A stretch of DNA of 64,000 nucleotides, taken from the NCBI GenBank assembly GCA_020636225.1, contig JACJYI010000005.1, forward strand, positions 390,001 to 454,000, in the 5' to 3' direction. Positions within the stretch are counted from its first letter, which is position 1. Each line of letters opens with the position of its first letter. The DNA is from Lewinellaceae bacterium (GTDB taxonomy: Bacteria > Bacteroidota > Bacteroidia > Chitinophagales > Saprospiraceae). The position numbers were made by a program, and so were the translations under genes. Below are positions 43,001 through 51,361 of the stretch, in pieces. The notes beneath the pieces were generated by a model, which had not been told where the DNA came from, made no database searches, and was given only the letters and a program-made list of their open reading frames with translations.

Positions 43001-43988
43001 CTACAATGTGACCATGGTGGTGACCCAACTCAAACCCGACGGCAGTTTGTGCGAGTCGTTTACGCACAGCCAGACGGTGCAGGTCAACTGCATCGGGGTG
43101 CCGCCATGCCCCATGTCCATCTTTGACAATCCCGGCCTGAACGAAGGCTCAGTGGCCGGTCAGCTCGGCATGGGTGGGGAATGCCCGGGATGGGTGGCTT
43201 TGCACGATGTGCCGGTGGTGATGGAGGGAGTCGATGGATCGACTGATGGTTGGTCGGTACTACTGACAGGGTGTTATTTTAATTCTGACATTTTGCAAAG
43301 TGCAGAACCGGTTTGCATATTCAAGAAAGATGAAGGATTGTTGATCGCCATGAGGATCTGGGGCGATCCTCATATTGATTCGAAAGACGATAAAAAATGG
43401 GATTTTTCAAGACTGACGCTTGCCCTTCTAGGCAAAGATGCTGCTGAACCGCCGTGTGACAAATATGCTCTTGAAGATAGACGGACTGTGATCCTACATG
43501 ATCTGCTGCCCTTTGAGGAAGATGCCTGGTATGAACTCACAGTGCCCTTCGATCTGTCGAATTGGGATGCCCAGGACTCCTGTGGGGATGACCATGCCGG
43601 TGTTCCCCTCCATTTGGCCATGTGGGTAGACAACCTGCTGAGCAGTGACCAGGGAGACGGAAATATCCGTGAGGCTATCCTGGTGGATGAAATCTGCATG
43701 GACGGCGAACTGGTGGCCCTGGACCCAACCGGTTCCGCAGGCAGCTATCGCCTCTGGCCCAATCCGGGCCGGGAATCCATCCGGGTAGAGTTGCCAGAAC
43801 CGGCCTTGCCCGGTACCCGTCTGCGCATGGTCAACCTCACCGGGCAGACCGTGGCAGATCAGGTGGCTGCCATCGGCCAATCCGGGCAGGACATGACAAC
43901 CAGTGGTTTGTCGCCGGGCATGTATTTCCTCGTCATCGAGCGAAACGGGATGACCCGCGCCATCCTGCGATGGGTGTGCCAGGAGTAG
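40041..43988 (+). CDS. Large T9SS-exported multidomain surface protein
   Basis: 1,315 residues with signal peptide (ALVLGILWSMSPVSAQ). About residues 150-240 hold an SdrD B-like/prealbumin fold (VELWDDSGNFLGDQET, GPDGIYQFDDLPPGNYIVRL). About 390-575 look like a carbohydrate-binding jelly roll (GLTAGAEYQFCTLVANL, DFALDRVSF). PKD-like segments occur (MHTFSGNGTYPISYLAI; YCHSFNGPGTYNVTMVV), separated by CxCxD Cys pairs. The last 75 residues form a sorting domain (YRLWPNPGRESIRVE ... PGMYFLVIERNG). Residues about 1075-1160 have a lower GC than the rest. Probably an adhesin or polysaccharide-binding surface protein. Confidence 0.85.
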   Translation: MKSFRTSLQGAALVLGILWSMSPVSAQSCQLEYAFDISATCAQGTELHLRNPFMECYDAVNLILENGTFTQWEPNTAQGWQVEVIAANELRVTHTNGFLPNADQLTLTFWHYRPGGAPDKVFMVYDDQCNALGCEVFGGINLPGCGEGSIQGVVYRECNGMPFSNQPTLEEQTVELWDDSGNFLGDQETGPDGIYQFDDLPPGNYIVRLANKDGWTPNIPASGEYVLSLLPEEVADREFGTCPICTCDNWEILLSQEPVQNDTAFVDLAVYALWEPCRYRMHIAIDSGEIVGVTPPLGWEALIIDPLHAELTVISEEWWNQMNPDILQSSIAVDYGIKEKGIKMTVTIVGEGNAMPEPMCMDSIILEDPTKYVEYTCCPDGKTAGPEMVVDGQFVGPGLPASDYTPWVSGPTNQGEIAIFNMNGAYAANNNWVCPGFGGAADTYLAVDGHGTPNQAAWKQQITGLTAGAEYQFCTLVANLVSAQKNFDDPVIILEIVDDINPVNSWQSAPLIVPESPKQWLPHTLAWTAPSPVSTSYTLRILSTVQDAIGNDFALDRVSFRECITVPPDTCCKDLAAFCADLVSLITFDPDSCKVTMDLGALPLCYTIEWVDWGQGPEFGPWTSSTFPQPMHTFSGNGTYPISYLAIAYNDSNFICIEKIVEDTIEVLCEPCLCNDPMMTLQLNGVDYPLTCAKGAPLVQLPCPAGDLTIFGFFGCEKSTGDLCEETVANYTLTGPKGIVNSGSTTPFPSLIYPAALVSDPGMYSLTLSTLCPGQTDSCLCILQWLQPDCDTCYCGGFSDMFIRTHAGLMNQPVACGDSALILPCPDPGMAFQLTGVFACVGDSCAPDHQIDWLLTGPGGSNGGSFNDNDPYFGISLLPNWFSQPGLYTLSLQGFCGGDTCICEMSFLIDCPDLCPCDIDDILQLSQDVSKGFAVAVSTKSCNACFSPLALNDCVTVEWWEDGIAGPPDGTTTGAQTYCHSFNGPGTYNVTMVVTQLKPDGSLCESFTHSQTVQVNCIGVPPCPMSIFDNPGLNEGSVAGQLGMGGECPGWVALHDVPVVMEGVDGSTDGWSVLLTGCYFNSDILQSAEPVCIFKKDEGLLIAMRIWGDPHIDSKDDKKWDFSRLTLALLGKDAAEPPCDKYALEDRRTVILHDLLPFEEDAWYELTVPFDLSNWDAQDSCGDDHAGVPLHLAMWVDNLLSSDQGDGNIREAILVDEICMDGELVALDPTGSAGSYRLWPNPGRESIRVELPEPALPGTRLRMVNLTGQTVADQVAAIGQSGQDMTTSGLSPGMYFLVIERNGMTRAILRWVCQE

Positions 43989-43999
43989 AGGAAATGCAG

Positions 44000-44037
44000 A
44001 ACGGTCGGGATGAACAACACTGTTCATCCCGACCGTT
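44000..44037 (+). terminator. Strong hairpin terminator
   Basis: A perfect 16-bp stem AACGGTCGGGATGAAC / GTTCATCCCGACCGTT with a six-base loop, followed by TTCCTTCTT, 12 bp after the stop of the large T9SS gene. Confidence 0.92.
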
Positions 44038-44090
44038 TCCTTCTTGCGAATCCGCGATTGGTGCAGGATCCATATAAGCAGCCCCACTCC

Positions 44091-44465
44091 CTATTCGGGA
44101 TGCGGGGCTGATTCCGGGTCCGGTTGTTCCGGTGTTTTCCGGGGCACAGCCCGGATAAAGGTGGTGATATCAGGATCACTGGACGGGCCGTAGCCGTCGA
44201 CCAGGACCCCGACCCGGCCATCGGGCAATTGCAGGCCGTAGAGGATGGCCAGATCATCCGGATTGGACTGACCTTCAAAGCGGCGCGTCCAGATCATCCG
44301 GACCTCTTTGGGTTCGTACGTGGTGGATTGACTGCCGACCCGGAGCCTGTTGGCATCATCGATGTGCAGGTCGATGACCACGCCTTCACGACGTAGGTCC
44401 ATCAGGGTCTCCGATATGGTTTTCATCCGCGTCTGAAGATTCGGAGCGGGGGAAGGATGGTTCAT
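44091..44465 (-). CDS. Small hypothetical protein coupled to a coiled-coil gene
   Basis: 124 residues. Predicted beta-rich (VVIDLHIDDANRLRVGS; LQLPDGRVGVLVDGYG) with a Pro/Glu tail. Its ATG overlaps the upstream stop as ATGA, so it is translated with the 101-residue gene. The stop codon lies in a hairpin (44082-44108) that would also terminate transcription. No family recognised. Confidence 0.7.
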   Translation of the reverse strand: MNHPSPAPNLQTRMKTISETLMDLRREGVVIDLHIDDANRLRVGSQSTTYEPKEVRMIWTRRFEGQSNPDDLAILYGLQLPDGRVGVLVDGYGPSSDPDITTFIRAVPRKTPEQPDPESAPHPE

Positions 44466-44767
44466 TTTCTGGGCGAAGGGGATTCGCTGAAGACGGCAGC
44501 GATCCGCTCCAGACTTTCACGAAAGGCATCTGCGCTTTCCTCGACCGCCTCGGTCAACTGGTCTTTCTTGTGTTCAGCTGCACTTCGCCATTCGGCCATC
44601 CGGGACTCGAGCTCTTGTTTTTTGGCTTCGAGTGACTGCAGGTCGCCTTCTATGGTTTTTCGGAATTCAGCAGTAGACTGTGCAGCCTTGTTCTTCAATT
44701 CATCCATCGTGGCAAACGCTTGATCAATGGATTGGTGCAGGTTTTCTTTGACAACTTGTGTGTTCAT
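44462..44767 (-). CDS. Amphipathic coiled-coil protein
   Basis: 101 residues, almost entirely alternating hydrophobic/charged helix (MDELKNKAAQSTAEFRKTIE, LQSLEAKKQELESRMAEW), apolipoprotein- or phasin-like. No signal peptide. Operon with the 124-residue gene through an ATGA overlap. It could be a stress or granule-surface protein; this is a guess from composition. Confidence 0.7.
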   Translation of the reverse strand: MNTQVVKENLHQSIDQAFATMDELKNKAAQSTAEFRKTIEGDLQSLEAKKQELESRMAEWRSAAEHKKDQLTEAVEESADAFRESLERIAAVFSESPSPRK

Positions 44768-44868
44768 ATTCTAGGTTTAAAGGTGAAATAATTAGCAACT
44801 TCGGTCAGGTAGTCCTGATCGGGTAGCTATGAAGGACCGGCAGACGGATCTGCCAGTTGGATTGCTCG

Positions 44869-45354
44869 TTAGAAAAATGGCTTCAGGGGACGTCCAAAGG
44901 CGTCGAAGTACAATCGATCAACGACAGGATCCGATTCGTCGGTTTGTAGATTGGCCCGATATCCCTGTTCTCCATATGGAGTGGATACCTTGAAGATGGC
45001 GATGATTGACGATCGGGCATGACTGCCTTGCCGGAAGGCATCCACGATCATGTCGGGCCACTCATCCTTTGACAGTTTCTGACCGGTCTCGACGAGAATG
45101 GGATCAATACCATCCACTTGCAGCACGGCCTCCCATTCGGTACCGGCTGACTGGTAGGTCATGACCGCGTAATGTTCATCCAATCGGTAGATCGATTGAA
45201 TGTCAATTCTCCGGAATTCCTGGGGATAGGCTGCCATGACATCCCGGATCATCTGAGCCCGTTCATCTCCTTCCAATGTGGCTGTCTGGCCAAGGGTGGA
45301 GGAGGAGATCAGCAGAATAAAACAGAACGGAATAATGATGATACGGAAGAACAT
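44869..45354 (-). CDS. Small secreted protein with a PepSY-like appearance
   Basis: 161 residues from 45354 (MFFRIIIIPFCFILLISSSTLGQ, a signal peptide). The open frame upstream to 45612 has no protein-like features. The mature part repeats an alpha-beta pattern (MIRDVMAAYPQEFRRIDIQS, HYAVMTYQS, EWPDMIVDAFRQGS), somewhat like PepSY-type domains. Not assigned. The 333 bp upstream to 45688 contains nothing recognisable. Confidence 0.65.
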   Translation of the reverse strand: MFFRIIIIPFCFILLISSSTLGQTATLEGDERAQMIRDVMAAYPQEFRRIDIQSIYRLDEHYAVMTYQSAGTEWEAVLQVDGIDPILVETGQKLSKDEWPDMIVDAFRQGSHARSSIIAIFKVSTPYGEQGYRANLQTDESDPVVDRLYFDAFGRPLKPFF

Positions 45355-45687
45355 GGATTGTAGTGAATTGATATTCAAATACTTAACATATTCGTTTGCG
45401 AAATTGTTCAAGAGTTTCCAGGATTTCTCCACAATTATGATTGTCTGGCTGCTCCGTTCCGCGCGCGTGGTTATCATGGTGTCTGCATGCTGATTTCTCA
45501 GGTAAAAAAAATTACCGGACGGTGAAATGTCCTTTTGTTGTTGCGCGCATGAATAAGGTTTCGTGACGAAGCGGGAGGTGTTCCCCCGTCCGGCATTACT
45601 TTTCTGGACCATGGATGTCCATGCCCTGCGGATTCTGTCTGATTCCTGACATGAGAGGATGGGAGCAAGAGGCGCAGGTATCGATGA

Positions 45688-48507
45688 TCAATGGAACCGC
45701 CTCATGTCCTCCTCGCGCTCTTCCCTGGTCTTCTTCCTGCCGGTATTGAAATTGCGCAGGTCGTAGGTGAAGGTCAGCATCACGAATTGCTGGAGGGCAT
45801 TGGTGCGTGAGTCTTCGATATAGGTCTCGGTGACCGACCGGGAGATATTGCGATTCTGCTTGAGCAGGTCATTGATGGCCAGGGCCACTTCACCGCGCTC
45901 GTTCTTGAACAGTTTCTTGCCGATGGCCAGATTCCAGAGAATGAACGACTGGTTGAATCCATCCGCCAGCCCGGAGTTGTACTGGTGGCTGATATCACTG
46001 CGAAAGACAAAGCCCTCCCAGATCTGCCAGTTGAATTTGAGCCGGCTGTTCATGCTGAAGAAGAGGTTGTCCCCGTTGCTTTGCAGGGAGTTGACAGTGG
46101 AATTGATCGCTGGCCGGCCGGCGAGGGAGAAATCGATCTTGTCACTGATATTGCTGCTGAAGGTCACCCCGGCTCCCAGCACATGGTTGTCAGAATCATT
46201 TCGCTCATTGTTCAGCAATCCGGGGCGGCGCTGGAAGTTGTAGTTCAGGTCGAGATTGGTATTGATCCTCTGGCGCAGTAAGGGAAATCCATAGGAGAGA
46301 AAGGAACGAAGATTCCAGGCGCCGTCGAGGTTGGTCGGCCGTGTCAGCTGTGCACCCCTGGGGATGTCCAGTTCCTCGAAGATGGGATCATCGCTGCTGG
46401 CCAGCCATGTGGCGTTGACGATGGCATCGTTGGTGATGCCCCCGCCACCCATGAGGTAGAGCACGGTGGATTTGGCCGGATCGGTCTTCTGGTAGCGCAG
46501 GTAGAGGTTGTGGGAGACGCTCTGGGCCAGGTTGGGATTGCCAATGGACAGTTGCACCGGGTTCTGGTTGTTCAGCACATTCTGTAGCTGATCGATGGAC
46601 GGCAGATCGGTATTGCTGCGATAGAAGATGCGGACATTCTCCTGTTTGTTCAGGTTCCAGCGCAACATGGCGAATGGCAGGACATTCCGAAAGGTATTGG
46701 TGAACCGGGCTTCCGTGGGCAGCAACTGGTCGTTGGTCAGATATGCCCACTGGTAATTGGCCCGGATCATCAGGTTGAGGTCCCGCCCCTGGTTGTAGCT
46801 GTAGCCGATGCCGGCATTGTGGGTCCAGTAATCGTTGCTGAAGAGGTTGCTCAGCTGGTCGTTGCGCAGGTCATACGCATCGGAGACGGGATTGAGGTCA
46901 AAGGTCAGCTTGTCGGATTCTTCCTGACGGAAGCTGCCGCGATAGGAGAATTGGAGCTGGTCGTTCTTGCCAAGGGGCTCGGTGTAATCGATACTGGCGG
47001 AGCCGGTCCAGCTGGCCAGGTCCAGGGTGGACACCTGGTCGAGCGTGTCACTGGACGGGTCGGGACTGTAGAATTCGTTCAGGGAGGCCAGTTCACTGGT
47101 CCCGGTCTTCGGATTGTATCCCGGGGTGAGGTTGACGGACAGGGTGCGGCGGTCTTTCTTCATCTTGTGCCGCCAGAGGAAGCCGGCACTGAACTGCAGG
47201 GCGGTGAGGTCGGAGGCAAAATGATTCTGGCTCTGGTTGATCAGGTCATTCCCCAATCCGGTGGACGAGAGGGCATTCTCGCTGCCAGCGTTGCCCTGCC
47301 AGCTGAATCGCGGCATGAACAGCAGGGTATTTGCGCTGTCCAGGGTCGCCTCCAGACGCCAGCTGGACCGATGGTTGGTATTGCGGGTATCGGTAGTGCT
47401 GTTCTCAAGATAGGTTTCCCCCATCCCGTCCTCGACGAGGAACTGCCGGGCCAGGTCCGCCTCAGCGAGGTTGTTGCTGGAATTGAAGAAGTAGCTGCCG
47501 GTGACCTCGACATGCTTTCCCCACATGTCGGAATAGTTCAGTCCGACAGCCGTGGTCCGGGAGATCCCGCCCTGACTGTTCACCAGGAAATCGCTACTGC
47601 TTCCCGACCGACCGCGGCCACCGCCAAACCGGCGGCCCCGTCCGCTACTGCTGCCCATCACGCCCAGAAGATCGTCATCGGAGAAGTTCTGGACGTTGAT
47701 GTTGTTGCTCATGCCGATCAGGGAGATACGGCGGTCGCCGTCGAAGATGTTGATATTCCCTCCGCTCTGATAGTAGTCGGGCCACCCGAAGCCGGCGTAG
47801 ATTTTGCCAAACTGCCCGTTGTTCCTGCCCGACTTGGTGACGATGTTCATCGTCTTGGTAGTGTTGCCATCCTGGATGCCGCTGAACTGGGCCTGTTCGC
47901 TGGCCTGATCGAAGATCTGGATCTTGTCGATCACCTCGGCAGGGAGGTTGCGAAGGGCGGCGGTTGGATCATTGCCAAAGAAGGGCTTCCCATCCACCAG
48001 CACCTGGGTGATGTTCTCTCCCTGGGCCTTGACCCGGCCATTCTCCATGGTCACCGTGGGCATTTTGGTCACCAGGTCCTCGGCATTGGCATCCTTCATC
48101 ACCTTGAAGGCGGTGGCGTTGAACTGGAGGGTGTCCTCCTTCATGGTGGCTGTGGGCGCTTTCTCCCTGACCTCTACCGATTCCAGGTTGACGGCCGTTT
48201 CCTGGAGAGCCAGGGCACCCATGCTCAGGTTCTGGTCCTTGATGCTGAATTCCAGCGTGACGGGCTCATACCCGAGAAACGAGACCTGAAGCCGATAGCC
48301 ACCGGGTTCGATCCCGTCCAGCTGGAAGCTGCCTTTTCCGTTGGTGACGGTGGCCTTGACCTCTTCTCCCCAGGGATGCTGGACAGCCACGAAGGCACCG
48401 GGAAGTGCCGATCCGTTTGGATCCACGATGGTGCCGGTGACCGAAAAGCTTTGCGACTGCACAGCAGTGACCAGGAGCAGGGCGAAACCGGACAGAAGAA
48501 GACGCAT
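45688..48507 (-). CDS. TonB-dependent outer-membrane receptor (beta-barrel family)
   Basis: 939 residues with signal peptide. A carboxypeptidase-regulatory-like domain (FSVTGTIVDPNGSALPGAFV) is at 20-100. Then a plug domain (EDLVTKMPTVTMENGRV, VDGKPFFGNDPTAALRNLPA, IDKIQIFDQAS) and a C-terminal barrel with an RF-like end region. It belongs to the OMP_b-brl_3 type common in Bacteroidota, in which substrate imports (siderophores, peptides, glycans) vary. The neighbour upstream in the same operon is a Spy-like periplasmic protein, 43 bp away. Confidence 0.9.
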   Translation of the reverse strand: MRLLLSGFALLLVTAVQSQSFSVTGTIVDPNGSALPGAFVAVQHPWGEEVKATVTNGKGSFQLDGIEPGGYRLQVSFLGYEPVTLEFSIKDQNLSMGALALQETAVNLESVEVREKAPTATMKEDTLQFNATAFKVMKDANAEDLVTKMPTVTMENGRVKAQGENITQVLVDGKPFFGNDPTAALRNLPAEVIDKIQIFDQASEQAQFSGIQDGNTTKTMNIVTKSGRNNGQFGKIYAGFGWPDYYQSGGNINIFDGDRRISLIGMSNNINVQNFSDDDLLGVMGSSSGRGRRFGGGRGRSGSSSDFLVNSQGGISRTTAVGLNYSDMWGKHVEVTGSYFFNSSNNLAEADLARQFLVEDGMGETYLENSTTDTRNTNHRSSWRLEATLDSANTLLFMPRFSWQGNAGSENALSSTGLGNDLINQSQNHFASDLTALQFSAGFLWRHKMKKDRRTLSVNLTPGYNPKTGTSELASLNEFYSPDPSSDTLDQVSTLDLASWTGSASIDYTEPLGKNDQLQFSYRGSFRQEESDKLTFDLNPVSDAYDLRNDQLSNLFSNDYWTHNAGIGYSYNQGRDLNLMIRANYQWAYLTNDQLLPTEARFTNTFRNVLPFAMLRWNLNKQENVRIFYRSNTDLPSIDQLQNVLNNQNPVQLSIGNPNLAQSVSHNLYLRYQKTDPAKSTVLYLMGGGGITNDAIVNATWLASSDDPIFEELDIPRGAQLTRPTNLDGAWNLRSFLSYGFPLLRQRINTNLDLNYNFQRRPGLLNNERNDSDNHVLGAGVTFSSNISDKIDFSLAGRPAINSTVNSLQSNGDNLFFSMNSRLKFNWQIWEGFVFRSDISHQYNSGLADGFNQSFILWNLAIGKKLFKNERGEVALAINDLLKQNRNISRSVTETYIEDSRTNALQQFVMLTFTYDLRNFNTGRKKTREEREEDMRRFH

Positions 48508-48550
48508 GGAGGTGGAATTAACTCAATGGTGGGAAGGGCGATACCAGGGT

Positions 48551-48934
48551 TTATTGTCGACCGCGATACGACTGCATTCGGGCCTGGCGCTGTCGTTCAC
48601 GGATCCGGGTCCATGCCGTCCATTGGTCGGAGGTCAGATAGCGTTTCAGTTCGGCATCCTGCTCCTGCTGGAGGGCCCGCATGGTTTCACGGAGAGCCTT
48701 GAAATCACCGTCGTTATTGTCACGGGCCTCCTGTTGGCGGAGGGCGTAGGTGGCATTCACCGTAGCGATGCGCTCCGTTTGCGCGGAGGACAGACCCAGC
48801 GAATCGCGCATCATACGGGTCTGTTGTTCGGCCTGTTCGCCGGGGTCAGGCAAGCTGCCGCCCCAGGTGCCCTGGGCGGAAGAAGAGGCAGCGGAGAATG
48901 CCAGGAGAAAGGTCAGCAGGATGGTTGGCCGCAT
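48551..48934 (-). CDS. Spy/CpxP-like periplasmic protein
   Basis: 127 residues: signal peptide (MRPTILLTFLLAFSAASSSAQ) followed by helices with the LSSAQTERIATVNATYALRQ and LKRYLTSDQWTAW segments typical of LTXXQ-type (Spy, CpxP, metal-sensor-like) proteins. Probable extracytoplasmic chaperone or stress sensor. First gene of a two-gene operon with the TonB receptor. Confidence 0.8.
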   Translation of the reverse strand: MRPTILLTFLLAFSAASSSAQGTWGGSLPDPGEQAEQQTRMMRDSLGLSSAQTERIATVNATYALRQQEARDNNDGDFKALRETMRALQQEQDAELKRYLTSDQWTAWTRIRERQRQARMQSYRGRQ

Positions 48935-49089
48935 GGTCGATGCATGAATGAGTGAAGGTAGGACAACTTCATCGGTTGGCCCATGGATTGGACGAAAGAG
49001 TAGACGGGAAGCCTCCGGAGAAGTTTAATGGGTGAAGAACAATGGACTCGTTTTTTTTGTGGGGCGGTCGTATGTGAGCAGAAGCTCTG

Positions 49090-49097
49090 TAAGTTTG
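49090..49097 (+). promoter_or_regulatory. -7 box of the lipoprotein gene
   Basis: TAAGTTTG fits TAnnTTTG, 24 bp before the preferred ATG at 49122. It also argues against the longer frame starting at 49032. No clear -33 element. Confidence 0.5.
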
Positions 49098-49121
49098 GCT
49101 ACATTCGGAAAAAATATCCTC

Positions 49122-49490
49122 ATGACCAGAGTATTCACCTGCCTGCTGTTCAGCTTGATCCTGATGGGTTCCTGCAAGAAAGATGATTGCTCACCCCCGT
49201 ATGTAGGGGAGAATATCGTCGGTACCTGGAAGGTCAATGGCAGTTCGGATACGGTGGTCTTCCTGGAGGATGGCACCCTACTGGACCCCAAGGATGCCCT
49301 GATCAGTGGCGAGGTGAACGGGATGATCCTGGACCAGAAGAGCTGGTCCATCGTGCCGGGTGACTACCTGCTCCTCCGGGCGGAGAATATGAATTCCGTG
49401 ATTGAATCCGAGTTCGAGATCGTGAACCACGAGTGCAACCGCATCGACCTGGAAGTTTTCTTTGTGGGGATCCGTCTGGATCGGAAATAG
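49122..49490 (+). CDS. Small lipoprotein (lipocalin-like strand pattern)
   Basis: 122 residues; MTRVFTCLLFSLILMGSCKKDD is a lipoprotein signal (LMGSC). The mature part (IVGTWKVNGSSDTVVFLEDG, GMILDQKSWSIVPGDYLLL) matches the beginning of lipocalin-like domains in Bacteroidota lipoproteins of this size. Ligand unknown. Confidence 0.75.
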   Translation: MTRVFTCLLFSLILMGSCKKDDCSPPYVGENIVGTWKVNGSSDTVVFLEDGTLLDPKDALISGEVNGMILDQKSWSIVPGDYLLLRAENMNSVIESEFEIVNHECNRIDLEVFFVGIRLDRK

Positions 49491-49558
49491 ATTTTGGCCT
49501 GAGGTTTGTACAAGATCCTGATGCGTAGTCAGTTGCTGACACGGCTTTGAAAGTTTTG

Positions 49559-49566
49559 TATCTTTG
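49559..49566 (+). promoter_or_regulatory. -7 box of the double zinc-ribbon lipoprotein gene
   Basis: TATCTTTG, 14 bp before the ATG at 49581, in an AT-richer segment following the preceding gene. Candidate Bacteroidota -7 element. Confidence 0.5.
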
Positions 49567-49580
49567 TTGGATAATCTCAC

Positions 49581-50105
49581 ATGACCATGAATTCCTTAAA
49601 ATTCTTCCTTTTTCTGCTCTTGTCTGTCCTGATGTTCTCGTGCGGACAGGAAACCTCCCCAGAGGAACAATCTCCCGAACCGGCCGCACCGACGACCGAG
49701 AATCCGGCTTCGTCATCGGCGACCAATCCGATCACTGTGACCGGTGATCCTTCTCTGATCCCGGATCAGGGTGCTGCTGCCTCTGCTGGTGTCGGCTCGA
49801 CCCAGCACTACTATTGCCCGAACAAATGTGCCGGCAGTGGCGGAAATGCCGGTGGAAAGTGTCCGACATGCGGTGCGGATTATGTTCATAATGATGCCTA
49901 CCATCTGCAGGGTGGCGCCGCTCCGGCAGCGGCTCCAGCCGGTGCTCCGGCCGGTGCTCCTCCTACGGCCGAACCCGCCCAGAACGCCGCAGGGATCTGG
50001 CATTACAGTTGTCCGAAAGGATGCCCTGGCGGTGCAGCTTCGGCAGGTGCTTGTGCCAAATGCGGCACGGCGCTGGCCCACGATGGGCGGTACCACAGCA
50101 ATTGA
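49581..50105 (+). CDS. Lipoprotein with two Cys4-type zinc-ribbon repeats
   Basis: 174 residues. Lipoprotein signal with FSC (Cys21 by the first ATG). After a Pro/Glu/Thr linker come two similar units: HYYCPNKCAGSGGNAGGKCP..CG and HYSCPKGCPGGAASAGACAKCG, each ending with an H..YH. The units are separated by an Ala/Pro linker. Such repeats resemble the heavy-metal-binding or double zinc-ribbon domain of small Bacteroidota lipoproteins; metal binding is likely. ATG 49587 is an alternative start. Confidence 0.8.
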   Translation: MTMNSLKFFLFLLLSVLMFSCGQETSPEEQSPEPAAPTTENPASSSATNPITVTGDPSLIPDQGAAASAGVGSTQHYYCPNKCAGSGGNAGGKCPTCGADYVHNDAYHLQGGAAPAAAPAGAPAGAPPTAEPAQNAAGIWHYSCPKGCPGGAASAGACAKCGTALAHDGRYHSN

Positions 50106-50130
50106 TCCGGTGACTCACAAGGACAATCGG

Positions 50131-50158
50131 GAAAGGCAGGTCATTCGACTTGCCTTTC
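50131..50158 (+). terminator. Hairpin terminator
   Basis: GAAAGGCAGGTC-ATT-CGACTTGCCTTTC followed by TTGTATTG, 25 bp after the zinc-ribbon lipoprotein gene. Confidence 0.7.
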
Positions 50159-50268
50159 TTGTATTGATCCCTGTCCTTACTCCCGTTGATCCTGCCTGAT
50201 CATACTCATGGTGATGGGAGAATGCTATCTTTCCAACCACCGTTCTCCAGTTGATAACCCCATTCTTG

Positions 50269-51348
50269 ATGCGCCTGCCCATCCTGTGTTGTGTTCTCAT
50301 GTGGCTGAGTCTCCCGATGGCATCGGCCCAGGTGCCTTACGATACCCTTCAGCCTGACCAACAGGCAATCATTTACTTTGATTTCGGGCAGGACAGGCTG
50401 CGTCCTGAGGCGGAGGATTCGCTCCGCCTGCTGTTGGAAGGCCTGGACCGGACTGATGACCGTTGGATCGATATTGAGGCGCATACCGATTCGATCGGGT
50501 CAGCAAAGGCCAACCGTGCCCTGGCCATGCGCAGGGCCCAGGCTGTGGCCAGTTGGCTGGTCCGCATGGGCTGGCCGGCAGAACGGATCCGGAAGACCGC
50601 CGTCGGTGAAGGACGACCGGTGCTTCCCAATGATACAGAAGAGGGCCGCCAGGCCAACCGGCGGGCGACCATCACCCTCCTTCGTCGGCGGGTCTTGACC
50701 ACCATTCGTGGACAGATCCTCGATGACAGTACAGGTGTTGCCCTGGAGAGCATGGTGCACATCCTGGCCAGGGAGTGGGCGGATTCCACCACCAGCGGTC
50801 CGGACGGTAGGTTTGCGTATACCCTCCCGGCAGGGGAGGTGGTCCGTGTGGATGTGCGTCGTGCCGGCCATTTCTTTTCCTCCCAGATGCTGCGGGCCAT
50901 GCCTGGATTGGAACCCCTGGCGATCCGCATCAAGCCGATCGTGCCCGGTGCCAAGTCCGATATCCAGCACCTTTATTTCTATGGCGATCGGGCGATCCTG
51001 CTGCCCCGGTCAGAGCCTGAACTCCCTGTCCTGCTCCAGTTCATGCAGATCAATCCGGCCATTGCCGTCGAGATCGCCGGTCACGTCAACCGACCCTGGA
51101 ATCCACCGGTCGATTCTACCGACCGAAGCTTTCTCCTGTCCATGAACCGGGCCCGAATGGTGTACGATTACCTGGTCCGGGAGGGGACCCCCGAGCACAG
51201 GCTTCAGTACAATGGATACGGCAATTGGGAGATGCGATTTCCACACGCGACCACGGAGCAGCAACAGGCGCTCAACCGACGGGTGGAGATCCGCATTCTC
51301 AGCACAGGGAAGGTGATCAGCAAGCAGCAGTCCCTCCAGATCGAATAG
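50269..51348 (+). CDS. OmpA-family protein with two OmpA domains flanking a carboxypeptidase-regulatory-like domain
   Basis: 359 residues from 50269 (MRLPILCCVLMWLSLPMASAQ). Domain one (about 30-145): IIYFDFGQDRLRPEAEDSLR, DIEAHTDSIGSAKANRALAM, RAQAVASWLV, GEGRPVLPNDTEEGRQANRR. A beta-sandwich (about 150-215, RGQILDDSTGVALESMVHI) follows. A second OmpA-like domain (about 240-350) comes next: VEIAGHVNRPWNPPVDSTDR, MNRARMVYDYLVREGTPEHR, LNRRVEIRIL. OmpA domains bind peptidoglycan, so this should be an envelope-spanning structural protein. The second domain has HV in place of the usual HTD, so its peptidoglycan-binding ability is uncertain. Confidence 0.88.
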   Translation: MRLPILCCVLMWLSLPMASAQVPYDTLQPDQQAIIYFDFGQDRLRPEAEDSLRLLLEGLDRTDDRWIDIEAHTDSIGSAKANRALAMRRAQAVASWLVRMGWPAERIRKTAVGEGRPVLPNDTEEGRQANRRATITLLRRRVLTTIRGQILDDSTGVALESMVHILAREWADSTTSGPDGRFAYTLPAGEVVRVDVRRAGHFFSSQMLRAMPGLEPLAIRIKPIVPGAKSDIQHLYFYGDRAILLPRSEPELPVLLQFMQINPAIAVEIAGHVNRPWNPPVDSTDRSFLLSMNRARMVYDYLVREGTPEHRLQYNGYGNWEMRFPHATTEQQQALNRRVEIRILSTGKVISKQQSLQIE

Positions 51349-51361
51349 CCGGACCAGTGTC

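Noticed and set aside
46819..48702. 627-residue forward frame opposite the TonB receptor
   Set aside because: Antisense shadow of a secure gene; low-complexity Gly/Val/Asp composition.
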